From Diplodia intermedia (lineage: Eukaryota; Ascomycota; Dothideomycetes; Botryosphaeriales; Botryosphaeriaceae): a stretch of DNA of 64,000 nt. Both the position numbers and the translations under genes were made by a program. Each line of letters opens with the position of its first letter. The stretch's first letter is position 1. Shown piece by piece: positions 10,965 to 23,223 of the stretch. The stretch lies in contig JAKEKT010000022.1 of assembly GCA_021495925.1 (NCBI GenBank), forward strand, positions 372,001 to 436,000, given 5' to 3'. The notes beneath the pieces are model-generated. The model had not been told where the DNA came from. It searched no databases and was given only the letters and a program-made list of their open reading frames with translations.

Positions 10965-13900
10965 AGAAAAACTGCAAGGAAAGCCAGCAAGGTGTCACGG
11001 TGTCTAGGTGTCTAGGTGTTTGGGGTCATGGGCGTAGCCGGCAACGACCCTCGGAATTTACGGTTCTCACACACGTCCTCGCTGCTCTTCCGTCAAAGTA
11101 CACCCTCCCTCGCAACGTCCTCCGGTGGAAACTCGTGCTTTCCTCACGTACGTCAGGGATTGACCTTGTGCCTGCAGAATTGGACCTAAAAATCGGAGTT
11201 GGTTCCGACTGTGAAGGGAAGGGCCGCACCCACGGATCCTTCCTTCGTCACCAAAAGACATTTGCAGCTGAGTTTCGCTACATGCGGGAGCGTCGGACGT
11301 GAAGGCCTTGGTCCGGCGCAACGGCGTTCACGTGTGACGAGGCTAAGGCGTGCGATTGGTACGTCAGATGCGCTGCACCCATGCTCGTCGCTTAACTAGC
11401 GCTTCAACTGACGCCATGGCAGCACAAGGCTGCGATTAGCCTTTACACCAAGGTGCCCCTCTCTTCGGACCGTTGGACGCCCTCGACAACGTCCGCTTTA
11501 GCCCCATTCGCGCGCCCTGCATGACGGCTCCTTAACGCAAAGACCCCTCTCTTATCGCCGAGCTATGACCTTGAGAGCGAAACCGCACACCTCCTTGAAG
11601 CCTCGATGTCGGAGTGATGTCGCGAGGTCCATCCCGCCCGTTTATCAGGAGGATCACTATGGCGAACTCCGCCGCGCCGGCCAGATATTACGTGTTTCCT
11701 GAGGACAACCATGGCCTTGAGCCTCATGCATCTCCGGTTGCGTAGCAACCCAAGCACGTCTGTTGGAAAATGGCGTGTGCCAAGCCCCACTATGTATCTC
11801 CGTCGTCTTGGGAACCTGTTTACCTGTGGAGTCTGTCGGAAACTCCGATTTCTTGGGTGAAGAGAGCGTATCGCACTTCACAAAGCGGTCGGCGGACGAG
11901 GCGCAGTGACGCAAAGAGAGAACATGTGCTTCTTTTGTCACTTCATTGCGTCAGAGCTGGTGCATTGACAAGAGAAAAGTTTATTTTGAAGTGGATACGA
12001 TTGCGCCTTCCGACTTACAGGCAAGTCTGGGGATACGTGTCATTCACCCCGGCCGGATGATTTAGGAAAGTCCACTCGATGAGTCTTGGCTCAAACCTGC
12101 TCCACGGAAGGATCTGTGTTCGACTTCCAAGGCCTGTACACGACTGGAGACGTGTGAAAAGGGGCATTACGACGAACCGCAGGATGAGCATTGGAATTGG
12201 TCGATGCCTCCAGTCTTTCATTTGCTGTATACGGCATGCATGCGCCATGCTACAGAGCAGGGGCGACGTTCGCACGCCGGGTATCCATCACCTAAAACTA
12301 TCAGATGCCGTCGAGCTCAAGGCATGGGCAACCCCAAATACCACATGGAAATGGCTTCGATGCTATGGGCGACTGCGAATGACAAGAAATGGCACGGTCA
12401 AATCGGCTCGTCCTTCTCAAGGGTGAAGGTGCTGGTTCATGTGCGGTTACCGGATACTTTCGGAGAGCTTGTTATTCCGTCATCTAAGAACAGACCTGTT
12501 CGATGGATATAATACCTGCCTGACATGTTTTTGGGTGCCCAACGCCAAGCCTCGGTGGGACTACTACACGAACGCGGTCACAGATCTTTTCGCGGACATT
12601 CCCACCCACAAAAGCAACATCCTTATCGTATTCATCAAAGGGATCTTTGGCGTACTGCGTGCAGGCGCTGCGGAAGACATTTGATCCAATCTTCTAGATA
12701 CAGGGTGCCAACCTTCAAATGCCAATGCCGGCATTGGTTGCCGCGTCTTCTTGGTTTTCTCAGCACCATGGTACATCTTGTTTTCCTTACACAATTACTA
12801 CGCAATTCTGCCCTCTTGCTTGTAGCAGCTTACAGTAGACAGAAGTCTATAGAACCGTAGTGAGAAAGCCTCAGTCCATAAGAGATAGCAGTGTTCAACT
12901 TTCCCTCATCGCACTGTCCAGCACAAAGTCAATGGAGTGTTGTCTTGACACCCCGATGGACCATGAACCACAGTTGCATAGGGGACATCTGGAGATTGGG
13001 TAAATTTCAAGTTGGAGCGAGGCTGGTTGAAATATGGCGTAGAACATACTGCTCTTCGCCCTTGGCCAACTGGTATGACTTCGCAGCAATCAAGCAATTG
13101 GCAGGCCCCTCTTCAAGGCTTAAGCTAACAGTTCCGCGATCATACCAGGCGCGAACGCAGATCGGATCACTCATTCAGAGCACGGAGGGGTGTACAAACA
13201 TGGTGATGTGTCTGGCATCCCTTTTCCGCACCCCGTTTCTCGCGCCACCCCGAGAAGAACGGCCTCATAGATAGATTGGAGAACTTACACTTCATGGCAT
13301 CCATACCGAGAATCACTGTGGCGAGGTTTGGATGGCTACGCCAGCTCCGGATGCTGCGGCCTGTTCATGGGATCCTGGAAACTCGAGTATGCCGGCGCTT
13401 GTGTGACGATGGATATCCGGCGGGTGACATGATCCTTAAAGGGTCACTAAAAGCCCCGCATGCCAACGAGAAGAGTATTGGATCGGTTGCGCATTCTAGA
13501 GCCGAAATCACGCTGATGGTCGGCTTACACTGGGATCCAGGAGCCTTTCAGGCCGCACGAGAATGCTCAGCCGGTAAATCCGAAGCGCCCACAACACCTT
13601 GGTGATGGGACTTCGGCTGCTTCATCCGCCATGCGACATCTTGCTCGTTGAACGGAAGACTGTGTCACCTACAGGATCGGGCTGATCGGGTACACCCAAG
13701 CCAATGCCTTCCATGCCCTGGATTCGGTTTGATAGCAAGTTCGGCTAGGCCGAACGGAACGCCACCATCGAACATAGCAAACCACAGAACAACAAGACAG
13801 GCCAGTAACGTGAGCGGCATGCGGTTGGGGAGGCAACAGGGGGAAAACACCAAAGAAAAAGGGGTCCACCGGCCCGAAGCGAACTAGGGACCGCCACCAT

Positions 13901-14538
13901 CCCCTTCGGCAAAGCCGATCCGATCACCCGCCACCGCCACAGCGCATCGATCTCCGCCGCCACCGCTCAAGGGCGATGGAGAGTTAGGCAGAGAGCAAAG
14001 AGTAACGAGGAAGAAAGGAAGGGAACGACAGCATGGTCCGCAGCATAGCATAGCGACCGATCGGAGGGGGGACGGTTGATCGCTCACGTCCGAATATGCG
14101 AGGTTCTGGCCCCTCTCGCTGCTATACATGCACCCGCCAATATCAACACTTTCCACCTGACCATCTGCAATCGCATCCACCGCCACAACAACGCTGAAGA
14201 GCACGGACCCTCTCCACAACGCCAAAAATGCTACCTTCCAATGCGCGAGCCGCCCACCCCCCCTCCAACCGTGAATCCCACCACCCACGCACATCATGCC
14301 GCTCCGCTCAAACGGGGGTAGGTGGATCTCGGCATAGTTTCCCATTCTATCCTTTCTCGCCCAAGCCCCCGCCCCTTGTCGTCTGTATGGAGAAGGAGAG
14401 AGAATCAAAGAAGAAAAGCACAGTCGCCCTTCATTGGTTGAAATTAGAAAGCCACGTAGAGTGGTGTTGGACACTATGAGCCTATCGCATAATGCCAAGG
14501 CCATATTGCCAAGGCTCGCGGACGTGTCGGTCCGCCCA

Positions 14539-14554
14539 TTTTTTTTTTTTTTTT
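14539..14554. repeat. Homopolymer T(16)
   Basis: An uninterrupted run of 16 T followed by AGGGGG, inside the gene-poor interval. It could be the A tail of an old retroposed copy in reverse orientation or simple slippage. No target-site duplication was identified. Confidence 0.9.
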
Positions 14555-17500
14555 AGGGGGAGGAGAATCATTTCCGACGAAGGGTGTGCGTGCCGCAATT
14601 AAGATACAGGGACGCAACGTGGTCTGTGGTTTGATATGAAGGAGATCATATACGTCTTGTCTCTTTTCTCTGTGCACACCGCAATGGCGAGATGGTCAGG
14701 CTGTGGAGGGCTTGCTTTCCAGGGTCCGTGGACATGCGACTTCAGAGTTCCTTCCGCCTTGCCTCCTATTCGTCTAAAGTTGGAGTTTCGAAGTTTGTCC
14801 GTTAAAGTTCCATGGGGCACTCGCCGCAATGGTCCATTTCGGGACCATAGTGTTTTCTTCATGTATCCGAGACACTGGCAGCTGCGATTGCGGCTGCGGA
14901 GAGCCGGTGCGCAAACGTGCATCTCAAATTGCGTCACAACACCCAGCTCAAGGATAGATTAACGGAGGTTGTACCGGAGAGGAGTTCTCGTGTTTCTATG
15001 GTGTCGGTGTCTCTCCTGTGTACATGTTAAGAGAGTGTGTTGGACTAACCATTGAATATAAATAAAGTCTTTCGTACTTTATATTCGGCAGAATCTGCGT
15101 CGGGTACCCTGTTTGAGCGCAAAAGCTACCAGAAATGGCGAGCTCTATCTCAAGGGTAAACAGAGTGGGATACGAGACGTCATTGACTACGGTCATCGTT
15201 AGTGTAGGCTGTGCGAGCTGGACCACTGGCGGTTGAGCCGGCAATTGTAGTCGCTACGTCTATACCCTTGAGGAAAAGTCGAGGCGAGAAGCTTCCCCGC
15301 ATTGGTGCATGCTCCGCCTCTAAAGCCGGAGCGTGCCTGATTGCTCTAGACGACCACTTACTCGGTGATTCAATTGTGCCTTCATGAATTATCAAGGAAT
15401 TAGTATGCGCAAAACACGCTCCAGCAACGCCGGGATCCGTGAGATGATGCCGATATCGTAATTCTTTTCCACACCATCCGTCAATCGATATCGATGCGCA
15501 GACTTGATCGAAAATGTTAAACACTGAAAGGTTCTGTTCGGGGAGTGTTCGAAGGTCACGTGACGTTCAGTTCGATCTGCTCCGTGGCGGGTAAAGTTTG
15601 ATGGGCTAACGCCCTGCGGAGCTCCGGAACTCCTCCGGAAGTGGCACGCAACCTGCACTAATGCAAGCTAGGAGAACTCAGAGAGCGTGGGGTCCCGAAA
15701 GGATTTGAAGGGTTGGATGCTAGACAAGGAAAACCTTACCTCTAGCCTGCGTTGTGGCGCCGCTTGGGAAAGCTTCTAAAGCAGCCGGAAGAGGAAATGA
15801 TAGCCCCGATGCGCACGGTGAAATGTCACTCAACGGGCTTTGCATTCTGTCCATCGTCGATTATTGTCTCGATGACGATGCAGACAGCGTCGACGCCGTC
15901 ATGATCGATCCGACGGGCAGGCGTTCCTGCGTCACTCCCAGCGTTGGTGCTTCTAAATTGAACGCTGTAACCGGGGATCGACTTCTAACGAAGAGCTGCA
16001 TTCCCGTCTGGCGCGCATTGAGTCCAGGGGACCTGCGCAATTTCGAGCCAAGCATCAGGACTTCCGCGATATCCTCGGACAATCTTGAACCGCAGATTAC
16101 ATCCTTCTGGAAACAAAGATAGGCGCCTCATTGCCTGAAAGATGAGCGGCATGGGACATGTAGTGTTGGGGGCCAGCAACAAGACCGGACCACGTGCTGG
16201 TGCGAAGACAGCGGGACCCTGGCACTGGCCCTGGCCTAGCCAAAGAGCGGAGCTACACCTCTCCAGTTGCCCGGGTGGCGGGAAACCATGGGGTTGATTT
16301 AGGAGCTGCTAACGTTTTCCTGAGAAATGAGAGCGCGTGCAGGAACAACCGGACCCCAAAAACGCCAAAAACTGGGGAAGCAATTTCATGAGGGTTGTTG
16401 GCAGAGGCCAATCGGTGCCGTTATCGGGCAGGCCAACGTGGGAGAGTGAGCAGGTGAGGCTGGTCCGCCGGTAAATTGGACGAGGGTCGATCGGAATTTG
16501 GCCGCTCGAGCATCGGCGCGGCGTTCCACTGCTGGCCCAGCTGATGTCATCGGCACGAACAAAGGATGGCAGGGCATTTCTGGAGGGCTGCGAGGGCGAA
16601 GCGGCGGGGTGGACCCTGGGACAATGGTGGTGGACAGGGAAATTGGGCGGACGGGTGCCAGCAGCTGCGTGTCATGGTGGAGACGGGCCAGGAATGAGAG
16701 GCATGCCAGATCGCAGCCAGCTCTGACCAGGCGTGACCAGCCAGTCGGAAGGCTGCGAGGGCGAGTGGAGGTGACGAGCTTGGTGTCTCGGCAGGCCGCG
16801 CGCTTCGGCAGCTGGCGACGAATAGATGAGGAGGCGATGTGACGGCCGCGAGGTGGTGGCACACCGGCGATCGGCGCGGATAGGCAGCGCTCCGGGCGAC
16901 GCGGGCGCCGGTGATACTTGACCGTGGTGCGAGATAGCAGGCGTGGTATAGGTGTTTGTTATGCTGGAGAGCTGGGCTTGGGCGTGGTGGTGCTGCCGTG
17001 CTGCTGCCGGCAGGCGAACCACGACGGGCGGCCGCGGCCCACTCGGCACAGATCCGCGGTGCCTGGCAGCCGCGGAGCCTGCGCCCGCCCCGTGCCTGCC
17101 AAGCAGCGCGGGCTTGTTTCAGGCGCCGCGCTAGCCTGTGCAGGCGCCCCTGAGGCCCGGAAGCGACGATGCAGCTGCAGCGGCGGCCATCGCTACGGCC
17201 GGCTTTTCCGTCATCGCGCGCTTCGTCCGCCTTCGCGTGCGCGCTGCTCTCGCCCTCGCCGGCGCATGAACTGTACCTGGCCATCAGACGCGAGCCCGTC
17301 GTGGAGGAGGATGCGCGCGCGAGCCCGCGGACACGCTTCCCAATGCGCCGTCGCGCGCCGCGTCGATCTGAACCGCGCCCCGGCCTGGGAAATTGGGCCC
17401 CAGGCACAGAGCCAGAAACTCGCCGCCGCGCTGCCACTGCGTCGCTGCTGCTGCTGCGCGGAAGGGCTCTTGCACGCCCATTCGCGGCGGCGCATGAGCG

Positions 17501-17646
17501 TCTCCAGCCGGTAGTAGTTTCAAAGCGCACCGCCGTAGTGGGGCGTGTTCTCAGCACCCTGGGCGCGCCCGAAAGCGCCGCGCGCTCAGGCCGTCGGCTG
17601 CCTCCCGCTCTTCTCTGAAGACCACACGTCCCCTGTCTCTTACGAG

Positions 17647-17668
17647 CGTGCGTGCGTGCGTGCGTGCG
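17647..17668. repeat. (CGTG)5 microsatellite
   Basis: Five perfect CGTG units plus CG. It lies about 0.8 kb upstream of the kelch-like gene, in the GC-rich part of its upstream region. Confidence 0.9.
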
Positions 17669-18473
17669 GCCTGTCCCCAGCTTGCGCACCGCACTGTCAC
17701 GCCGCCCGGGCGGCGCATCGCACGATAACTGCCTGCCAAACGCGAGCCGCCTGCGCGCTGCCTCCTCGCCGCGCCTCTCTCCCGCTCCCGACGACCGACC
17801 CGTCGACGACGCCGTCAAGTCCCAAACTCACACTCTTTCTCCCCACCGCGAGCCGTGTAGCTCCCCACGCTCTTTGACAGAGTTCGCATCCCGCGCAGGC
17901 TTGCCCGTGTTTCGTTCTCTAACACCCCGCCCTCGCCGACCCAGCCCTTCCCTACCTGCACCCCGGCGCCTTTCTGGACCCATTCCGTCCGAACCACTTC
18001 CCGACTGTCTCAGCCCGGCTGGCCTCTTGATACACTCCCGTCGCTTTGCACAACGCTCCTCGTGCTACCCGTCTGTCGTTGTGCCGACCCTCCCCTTATT
18101 GCCGCTTCTGGACGGGATCCAAACGGAAACGCTCCCCAGGACAAACGCACGCGACGCTTCCGACCGACGGCCGTTTCGCTGGGACTGTGGAGGAACCAGG
18201 CTGTGGATCAGGTGTGTACTGTGTGTGAGGCTGGATCTTCGTCGTTGCTGGGAGGAAAAGGAACCGCGCGCTCTAGTCGCTGCCCATCCTGCCGGAAGGA
18301 CCGTATCTATCGCACCAGCCTGGACCACCGCAATGGTTGCGCAAGCCGCATACTAGGGATTCTCTCGCGCCTTGGACGTCTCGAGTATCTCACCACGTCG
18401 CTCTCTTCTCACACACCAACCACCTCAACCACTCATTCATTACCTATAACCTAACGCTCGCTCCATTATTACC

Positions 18474-20825
18474 ATGACGCCGCCCAAACCCGATGTGGCG
18501 CTCAAAAACCATTGCTCCGTCGTCCACGAGAACACGCTCTACGCCTACTCGCCGGATGCCTTCCAATCCATATCTTTGACCGAGGACGCGGAATGGAAGA
18601 CGCTGAAGTACAACGTCTCGGCCACCGGCGCACAGTGTGTGTACGGCGGAGGCGCCCTGTTCGTCGTTGGAGGCACCGTTGATGCTAGCGAAAACTACCC
18701 AGGCCTCATGAAGTACGACTTCGCCGCCAAGGACTGGGAATGGCTTTCCCCCACCGACACCATCTTGGCCAACAGGGTCAACCACGGCGCCGCCTACCTG
18801 GAAGCTTCGTCCCAAATCCTGGTCTACGCCGGTACCACGGTGACCGGAGACACCGGAACATCGTCTGGAACGTACACCATCAACACGGCCGAACCGTACA
18901 GCGTCTCCTCTTACCCTTCTGGAGGCGCACCCAACGTCAATTCTCCCATCTTGCTTCCTTGGGATGACAGCCATGCGCTCATGCTCGGAGGTGGTGCAGC
19001 ACAGACCCAAGTCTTCAAGTTCGGCGTCGAAAACGGCTGGGAAACCCTCAATGTACAGCTTCCCACGGCCATTGTTGACCAAACCACGACAAAATGCACT
19101 TTGGTCGATGGTGATGATGGCAGCAAGGTGCTTGAACAGTACAACCTCGGTGCCTCCCCCAACGAGGTCACGAGGCTTGCTCTGCTGGGGGCCGGCGGAG
19201 CCGAGGTAGAAACCGGACAGGCCGTTGGCGCAAAGCGGAAGAGAGATCTGTCTCTGAGCGACTGGCCTTCATACAACAGCTCCCTCGCTCCCGACACCCC
19301 CCGTACTGGCGCTTCCATAGCCCAGGACTCCAAGGGCCGTGCAATTATCAGCGGCGGCGACGACGATGATCCTATTGCTATCTTTGACGAACGGGAGAAT
19401 ACCTGGATGAACTCGACCGAACTCTTTTACGGCAGCCAGGTACCTACTAAGATCCACTCGAGCTCTTCTTCGTCACATTCCTCAAAGACTTCGTCGGCAA
19501 CATCGTCTTCGCTCGCGGCTGCTTCCTCCACCGTCGCATCCGCCATTGCTTCCGCAACTGCTTCTGGGATTTCCTCTGCAGCAGGGTCCTCAACTTCGGC
19601 CGCATCTTCGTCCGACTCCGACGGGGACCACAGGAACCGCATGATGACCGTGCTGGGAGCCACCCTCGGAACCATCTTTGGACTTGCCGCCATTCTTATC
19701 ATCATTCTTCTCATTCTCCGCTGCAGGAAGAAGAAGCAGAGGGCTCTTAGCGCAGAGAAGGGTGGAGAGAAGGATCGGCTCAGCTTTGCGGACAGGGGTG
19801 TCAGCCAATTTGGCGCATACCCACCAACACCTGCGGCACCACCTTACATGCAGGAAAACAACGCATCCCAAACGTCCTTGGCCATCATCTCTGGCAAGAT
19901 CGGCAACGGCGCAAAGGGACCCAAGACGCACACTCGCGGCTTGCCAAGCGATGCCAGCACGGCTGGTCTAGTGGCAAAGAAGACGCCATTTGCCTACACC
20001 GAATCGCACGAAATGTCGCCCATTGGAGCGGCGCCCCCGTACAGCGTCCAGAACCCCATGGTAGAACCTCCGCCTGCGGCCGTTGCCGATGAGAAGCCCG
20101 ACCGGAGCCGGAGCTCGGGATGGAGTCGCTACTTCGCTAATAACGAAGCTACCAACCTGGCCAATGAGCCTTATGATCGGTCGTCTCGACTTAGCGACCT
20201 GAGCCAGTCAGTGTACGACACCAACTCGCGCTATCTGAGCCAGCCTCCCAAGTTCAGCAACCCCCATTCAGTGCTGCCGCCTCTGGACGTTAGCTTCGCC
20301 AACCACCAATTCGACGGCAACAAGGTCAGTCAAATCATGACTGGAAGCCCAACCATCGGCAACTCCCGCGAGGATCTCTCTAGTCGCGGCATGGGAGTGG
20401 GTACGCCCATGCGTGCCGAGCTGGCACGTGCGAACAGTGTCAGCACAATCTCGAGTTTTGAGTCGAAGAGATTGTCTCACACTGATGGGCAACAAACCTG
20501 GACGCCTATCGAAGGTAGTGCGTGGAACAACAGAGCACCTAGCAGTCTCTACCCCGACAGCCGGCCACAAAGCGAAATGCCTTTTGGTGACGGTACCAGC
20601 TCCTACTATCCCAACGATGGCACGAGCTCGTACTATCCTAGGGACGGGACCAACTCATTGTATCCGCCTAGCTTGCATCCCGACACTGCCAAGATGCCTG
20701 CGCCCGCCGCTGGCCGTGAGAGCACTCTAACGGTCTTCCCGAGGGGAGTGCCATCGACGATCCCCTCGGACGAAGATAGGCAGAAAGCTATCGGCAACCA
20801 AGATATGAGTTGGTTGAAGTTCTAA
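18474..20825 (+). CDS. Kelch/propeller-like single-pass membrane protein
   Basis: Single exon, 783 residues. Residues 1-320 carry kelch-like blades (GGGALFVVGGTVD, NRVNHGAAYL, HALMLGGGAAQ, IISGGDDDDPIAIFDE). Residues 325-385 form a Ser-rich stalk. A transmembrane helix lies at about 391-415 (VLGATLGTIFGLAAILIIIL) followed by basic RCRKKK, which places the C terminus in the cytosol. The 370-residue tail is polar, Ser/Pro-rich and has a nine-residue repeat near its end. No signal peptide precedes the propeller, although the stalk looks extracellular. An in-frame TAA lies just upstream of the ATG. Similar fungal proteins are often labelled splicing factor Clf1 in databases, which this architecture does not support. 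Function unknown. Confidence 0.8.
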   Translation: MTPPKPDVALKNHCSVVHENTLYAYSPDAFQSISLTEDAEWKTLKYNVSATGAQCVYGGGALFVVGGTVDASENYPGLMKYDFAAKDWEWLSPTDTILANRVNHGAAYLEASSQILVYAGTTVTGDTGTSSGTYTINTAEPYSVSSYPSGGAPNVNSPILLPWDDSHALMLGGGAAQTQVFKFGVENGWETLNVQLPTAIVDQTTTKCTLVDGDDGSKVLEQYNLGASPNEVTRLALLGAGGAEVETGQAVGAKRKRDLSLSDWPSYNSSLAPDTPRTGASIAQDSKGRAIISGGDDDDPIAIFDERENTWMNSTELFYGSQVPTKIHSSSSSSHSSKTSSATSSSLAAASSTVASAIASATASGISSAAGSSTSAASSSDSDGDHRNRMMTVLGATLGTIFGLAAILIIILLILRCRKKKQRALSAEKGGEKDRLSFADRGVSQFGAYPPTPAAPPYMQENNASQTSLAIISGKIGNGAKGPKTHTRGLPSDASTAGLVAKKTPFAYTESHEMSPIGAAPPYSVQNPMVEPPPAAVADEKPDRSRSSGWSRYFANNEATNLANEPYDRSSRLSDLSQSVYDTNSRYLSQPPKFSNPHSVLPPLDVSFANHQFDGNKVSQIMTGSPTIGNSREDLSSRGMGVGTPMRAELARANSVSTISSFESKRLSHTDGQQTWTPIEGSAWNNRAPSSLYPDSRPQSEMPFGDGTSSYYPNDGTSSYYPRDGTNSLYPPSLHPDTAKMPAPAAGRESTLTVFPRGVPSTIPSDEDRQKAIGNQDMSWLKF
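20589..20669 (+). repeat. Three in-frame 27-nt tandem repeats
   Basis: Encode DGTSSYYPN, DGTSSYYPR and DGTNSLYPP near the C terminus of the kelch-like membrane protein. The units are Tyr-rich and imperfect. Confidence 0.85.
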
Positions 20826-23223
20826 ACGCACCAACCAAAAAACAAAGTTATAAAATCACCCTGCCCATCTCACTGACCATCTCGTCCCGCCTCTTGCCGC
20901 AGCAGCCGGGCCATACCACACCGACGCCGAGGCTGAGATTCGGACGCAGCATTCCTACCGGCCACGCCATCACCGACCAACAGTTGGTGTGGACGAGCGC
21001 CAGGCATTCATTCTTATTCGCTTCTCTCCCATGTCGCCTAGCGCAGCATCTCAATACCCACCTGCCACTGCCGCAGAAGCAGCAGCAGCAGCACGAGCAG
21101 CAGCTATGTGTTTTCTTGTCGATATTTGGCCATTGTCGCCATTTTCCTATTTCCGTCTCGCCTTTCGTACTTTGATAGCTCTCTCAGAGGTGCCATGCGT
21201 TTGCCTTGATGGCGCCTCGCAGTCGTTACAGATACCCTCCGCTATTCTTGCGCCTGTTGTCATGTTTGTGATTTTTCACGAGCCAGCTTGCGAAAAACCA
21301 CAGCACCGACGGATATGTAGCAACTGCACGCCAACCATCTGAAGAGCTACTCCACGTCGGTTGTTGCTTTGTGGGCTGTTGTTGTCGTCGTTTGGATTTT
21401 GATTTGAAAGCGTTGTGAAGAGGGAGCGAGAGGGGTCTTCTTAAGCAGGAGCGATGGAGGGGGGAGGAGAAGGAGGAGTTTTTCTCAATTGTTTATCTTC
21501 TTTCTCACGCACAACGGAGGGAGCTGAGAGCGAGAAATGAAGATGGGGGAAAGTGGGAACGGTGACAATGTTTGACATGACTCTCTATCATCACGTTGTC
21601 GTCGTCATCATCACAACCACGCGCACGCCAAGTAGCTAATTGTCTAATTCTCCTGGTCCTTTTCAGCGTTATATCATCCAAAAATCCCACTTCTTTGTTA
21701 CCACCATCATCATGGCCACCGCCATCGCCATCGCCATTGGCTCTTTTCTTTTCACTAGGGGTGTTGGGGAGGGATAGTGAGGAATTGGGAATCTCGCGTT
21801 CGATTTGGGTTTCCTGGTTCTGAACAGCTACGATCAAAGTCCTAGGTCAAGCGTCTTATGCTACGTAGGCAAGGCGTGTTGGACAAAACATGTTATACCT
21901 TTTTCGTGCAAACTACTACTGGTATCTGCATTGAAAGCTCAGTATAGCGGTGGACCGACCACCTGCTGCTCGGGGTTAGTGCAGAGCCGCGGCCACGGTT
22001 TCAAATGACGTGTGCCGTTGCCAGCCCCATGTTGCTGAAACTGGGCGTCGACGTGTCTCAGATGGTATTGTTCCGCCTCGTCTCCGCTGCCGCCGCCGTT
22101 GTTGGATTTTCCCACCTTTCACCTCCCGACTTCCTGTCTCCACAAGTCTTCCGACGAGGCGGGCAGCGGAGTGGGGGGGAAAGGGGAACAAAAATAAACG
22201 GGTTCTCGAAGGGAAGCGAATGCGGCAGGTCATGATGTTCCGCATCTCGAGGCTCGTGATTGGAGGCACAGCAGGGGAGATTCTTCGCGTCGCTTGCCTG
22301 GCATACGTCGGCCGTCGCGTATTGATTGGACCCTTGGGGGGATGGACCGTCTTTCGCGACCTTTCGCCTGGAGAAGGACCTTCCACGTAAACACTTTGCA
22401 TATCTTCGAACGCAGCGGACGGCGAATCTACAGTTTCTCCGTCCGCTCGCTGTGGGGTGTACGGAGCCGGACGGAAGAATTGTGGATGCTGTTGACTCTG
22501 TTCTTTTAGTCTCGTGGGTCTCCTCTTCTTCGGGTGTCTGTGTCAGTCTCGTGTATGTATGCGTGTCTATCGATGATGATTTTGGCGCCCTTCTGCCCCT
22601 CCTCGTGTTTTAAGGTTCCCACTTCCCGTTGGTCTGATCTCCGTTCCCGAAGCTCGGTTAGCTGCATAGGTACGCGCGTAGATACGACCACTGAGTACTT
22701 GCGCATACGAACGGGGAAGTTCAGCTGCAAGTGCGGAGGCGCGTGGCGCCTTTGCATTGCTTTTCTCTCTCCTGACTGCTGTTTTTCCGCCTGTCGCGTC
22801 CTTTCGACCTTTTTCGCCCTCCTGACTCGCCGCAGACCTTAGATGCGATGCGGAACATGCGATGCGGAGCTCGCCGATGTCTCCCGGACTAGTGTATGAT
22901 AGTGAATAGGTTTCTGTCCAGTCTTTCTTGCTCTCGTAAAAGGGAATAACGAAGTTACATTTGAGCCATTAGCTTCGTTTGAAACAAATGTTATGCTACG
23001 CCATGGCTGAGACCGGAGCCTGATGTCGAAGAAAAATGCGTAAGAGCGGTTCCGGATGGCAACCTCGAGGATGGTGGCCTAGGGGCCTAAAAAGAACCGT
23101 CCGGCGTTTGAGGCGGTCGATGTGCAGATAGCTGACCTCATCCATCCCTTTTTTGCGTGCGTGTCGTATCATCATGAGTCGTGAACAAAAACGCCACCGA
23201 CATCTCACCCACCATCTCCCTCA
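20826..23223. other. Convergent intergenic region
   Basis: About 2.4 kb between the 3' ends of the kelch-like and CorA-like genes. No gene supported. The left part probably holds a long 3' UTR. Short frames here have no recognisable domain and mixed composition. Confidence 0.5.
21073..21104. repeat. Interrupted CAG trinucleotide repeat
   Basis: Short AGC/CAG run with two interruptions, in the presumed 3' UTR of the kelch-like gene. Confidence 0.8.

Larger units (their letters stand above)
10965..18473. other. Gene-poor 7.5-kb interval
   Basis: I see no gene that can be supported in this stretch. Frames between 11000 and 16400 are short and resemble no family. Base composition is mixed, and I see neither inverted-repeat ends nor transposase motifs. 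From about 16400 to 18000 the sequence becomes GC-rich, producing long open frames on both strands with Arg/Ala/Pro-rich translations. These look like composition artefacts. The last few hundred bases are pyrimidine-rich and are probably the promoter and 5' leader of the kelch-like gene at 18474. An old degraded mobile element or a non-coding RNA gene is possible. Confidence 0.55.

Noticed and set aside
11400..13600. Considered as a decayed heterokaryon-incompatibility gene or transposon
   Set aside because: No recognisable motif of either could be found by eye in any frame; left as unexplained spacer.
13884..14504. 206-codon minus-strand frame
   Set aside because: Gly/Val-rich with no domain or splice support; lies in the gene-poor interval.
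16547..17818. 423-codon open frame on the minus strand
   Set aside because: Arg/Ala/Ser/Pro-rich translation in a GC-rich stretch with equally open frames on the other strand and no domain; it includes a reading of the CGTG microsatellite as His-Ala-Arg-Thr repeats.
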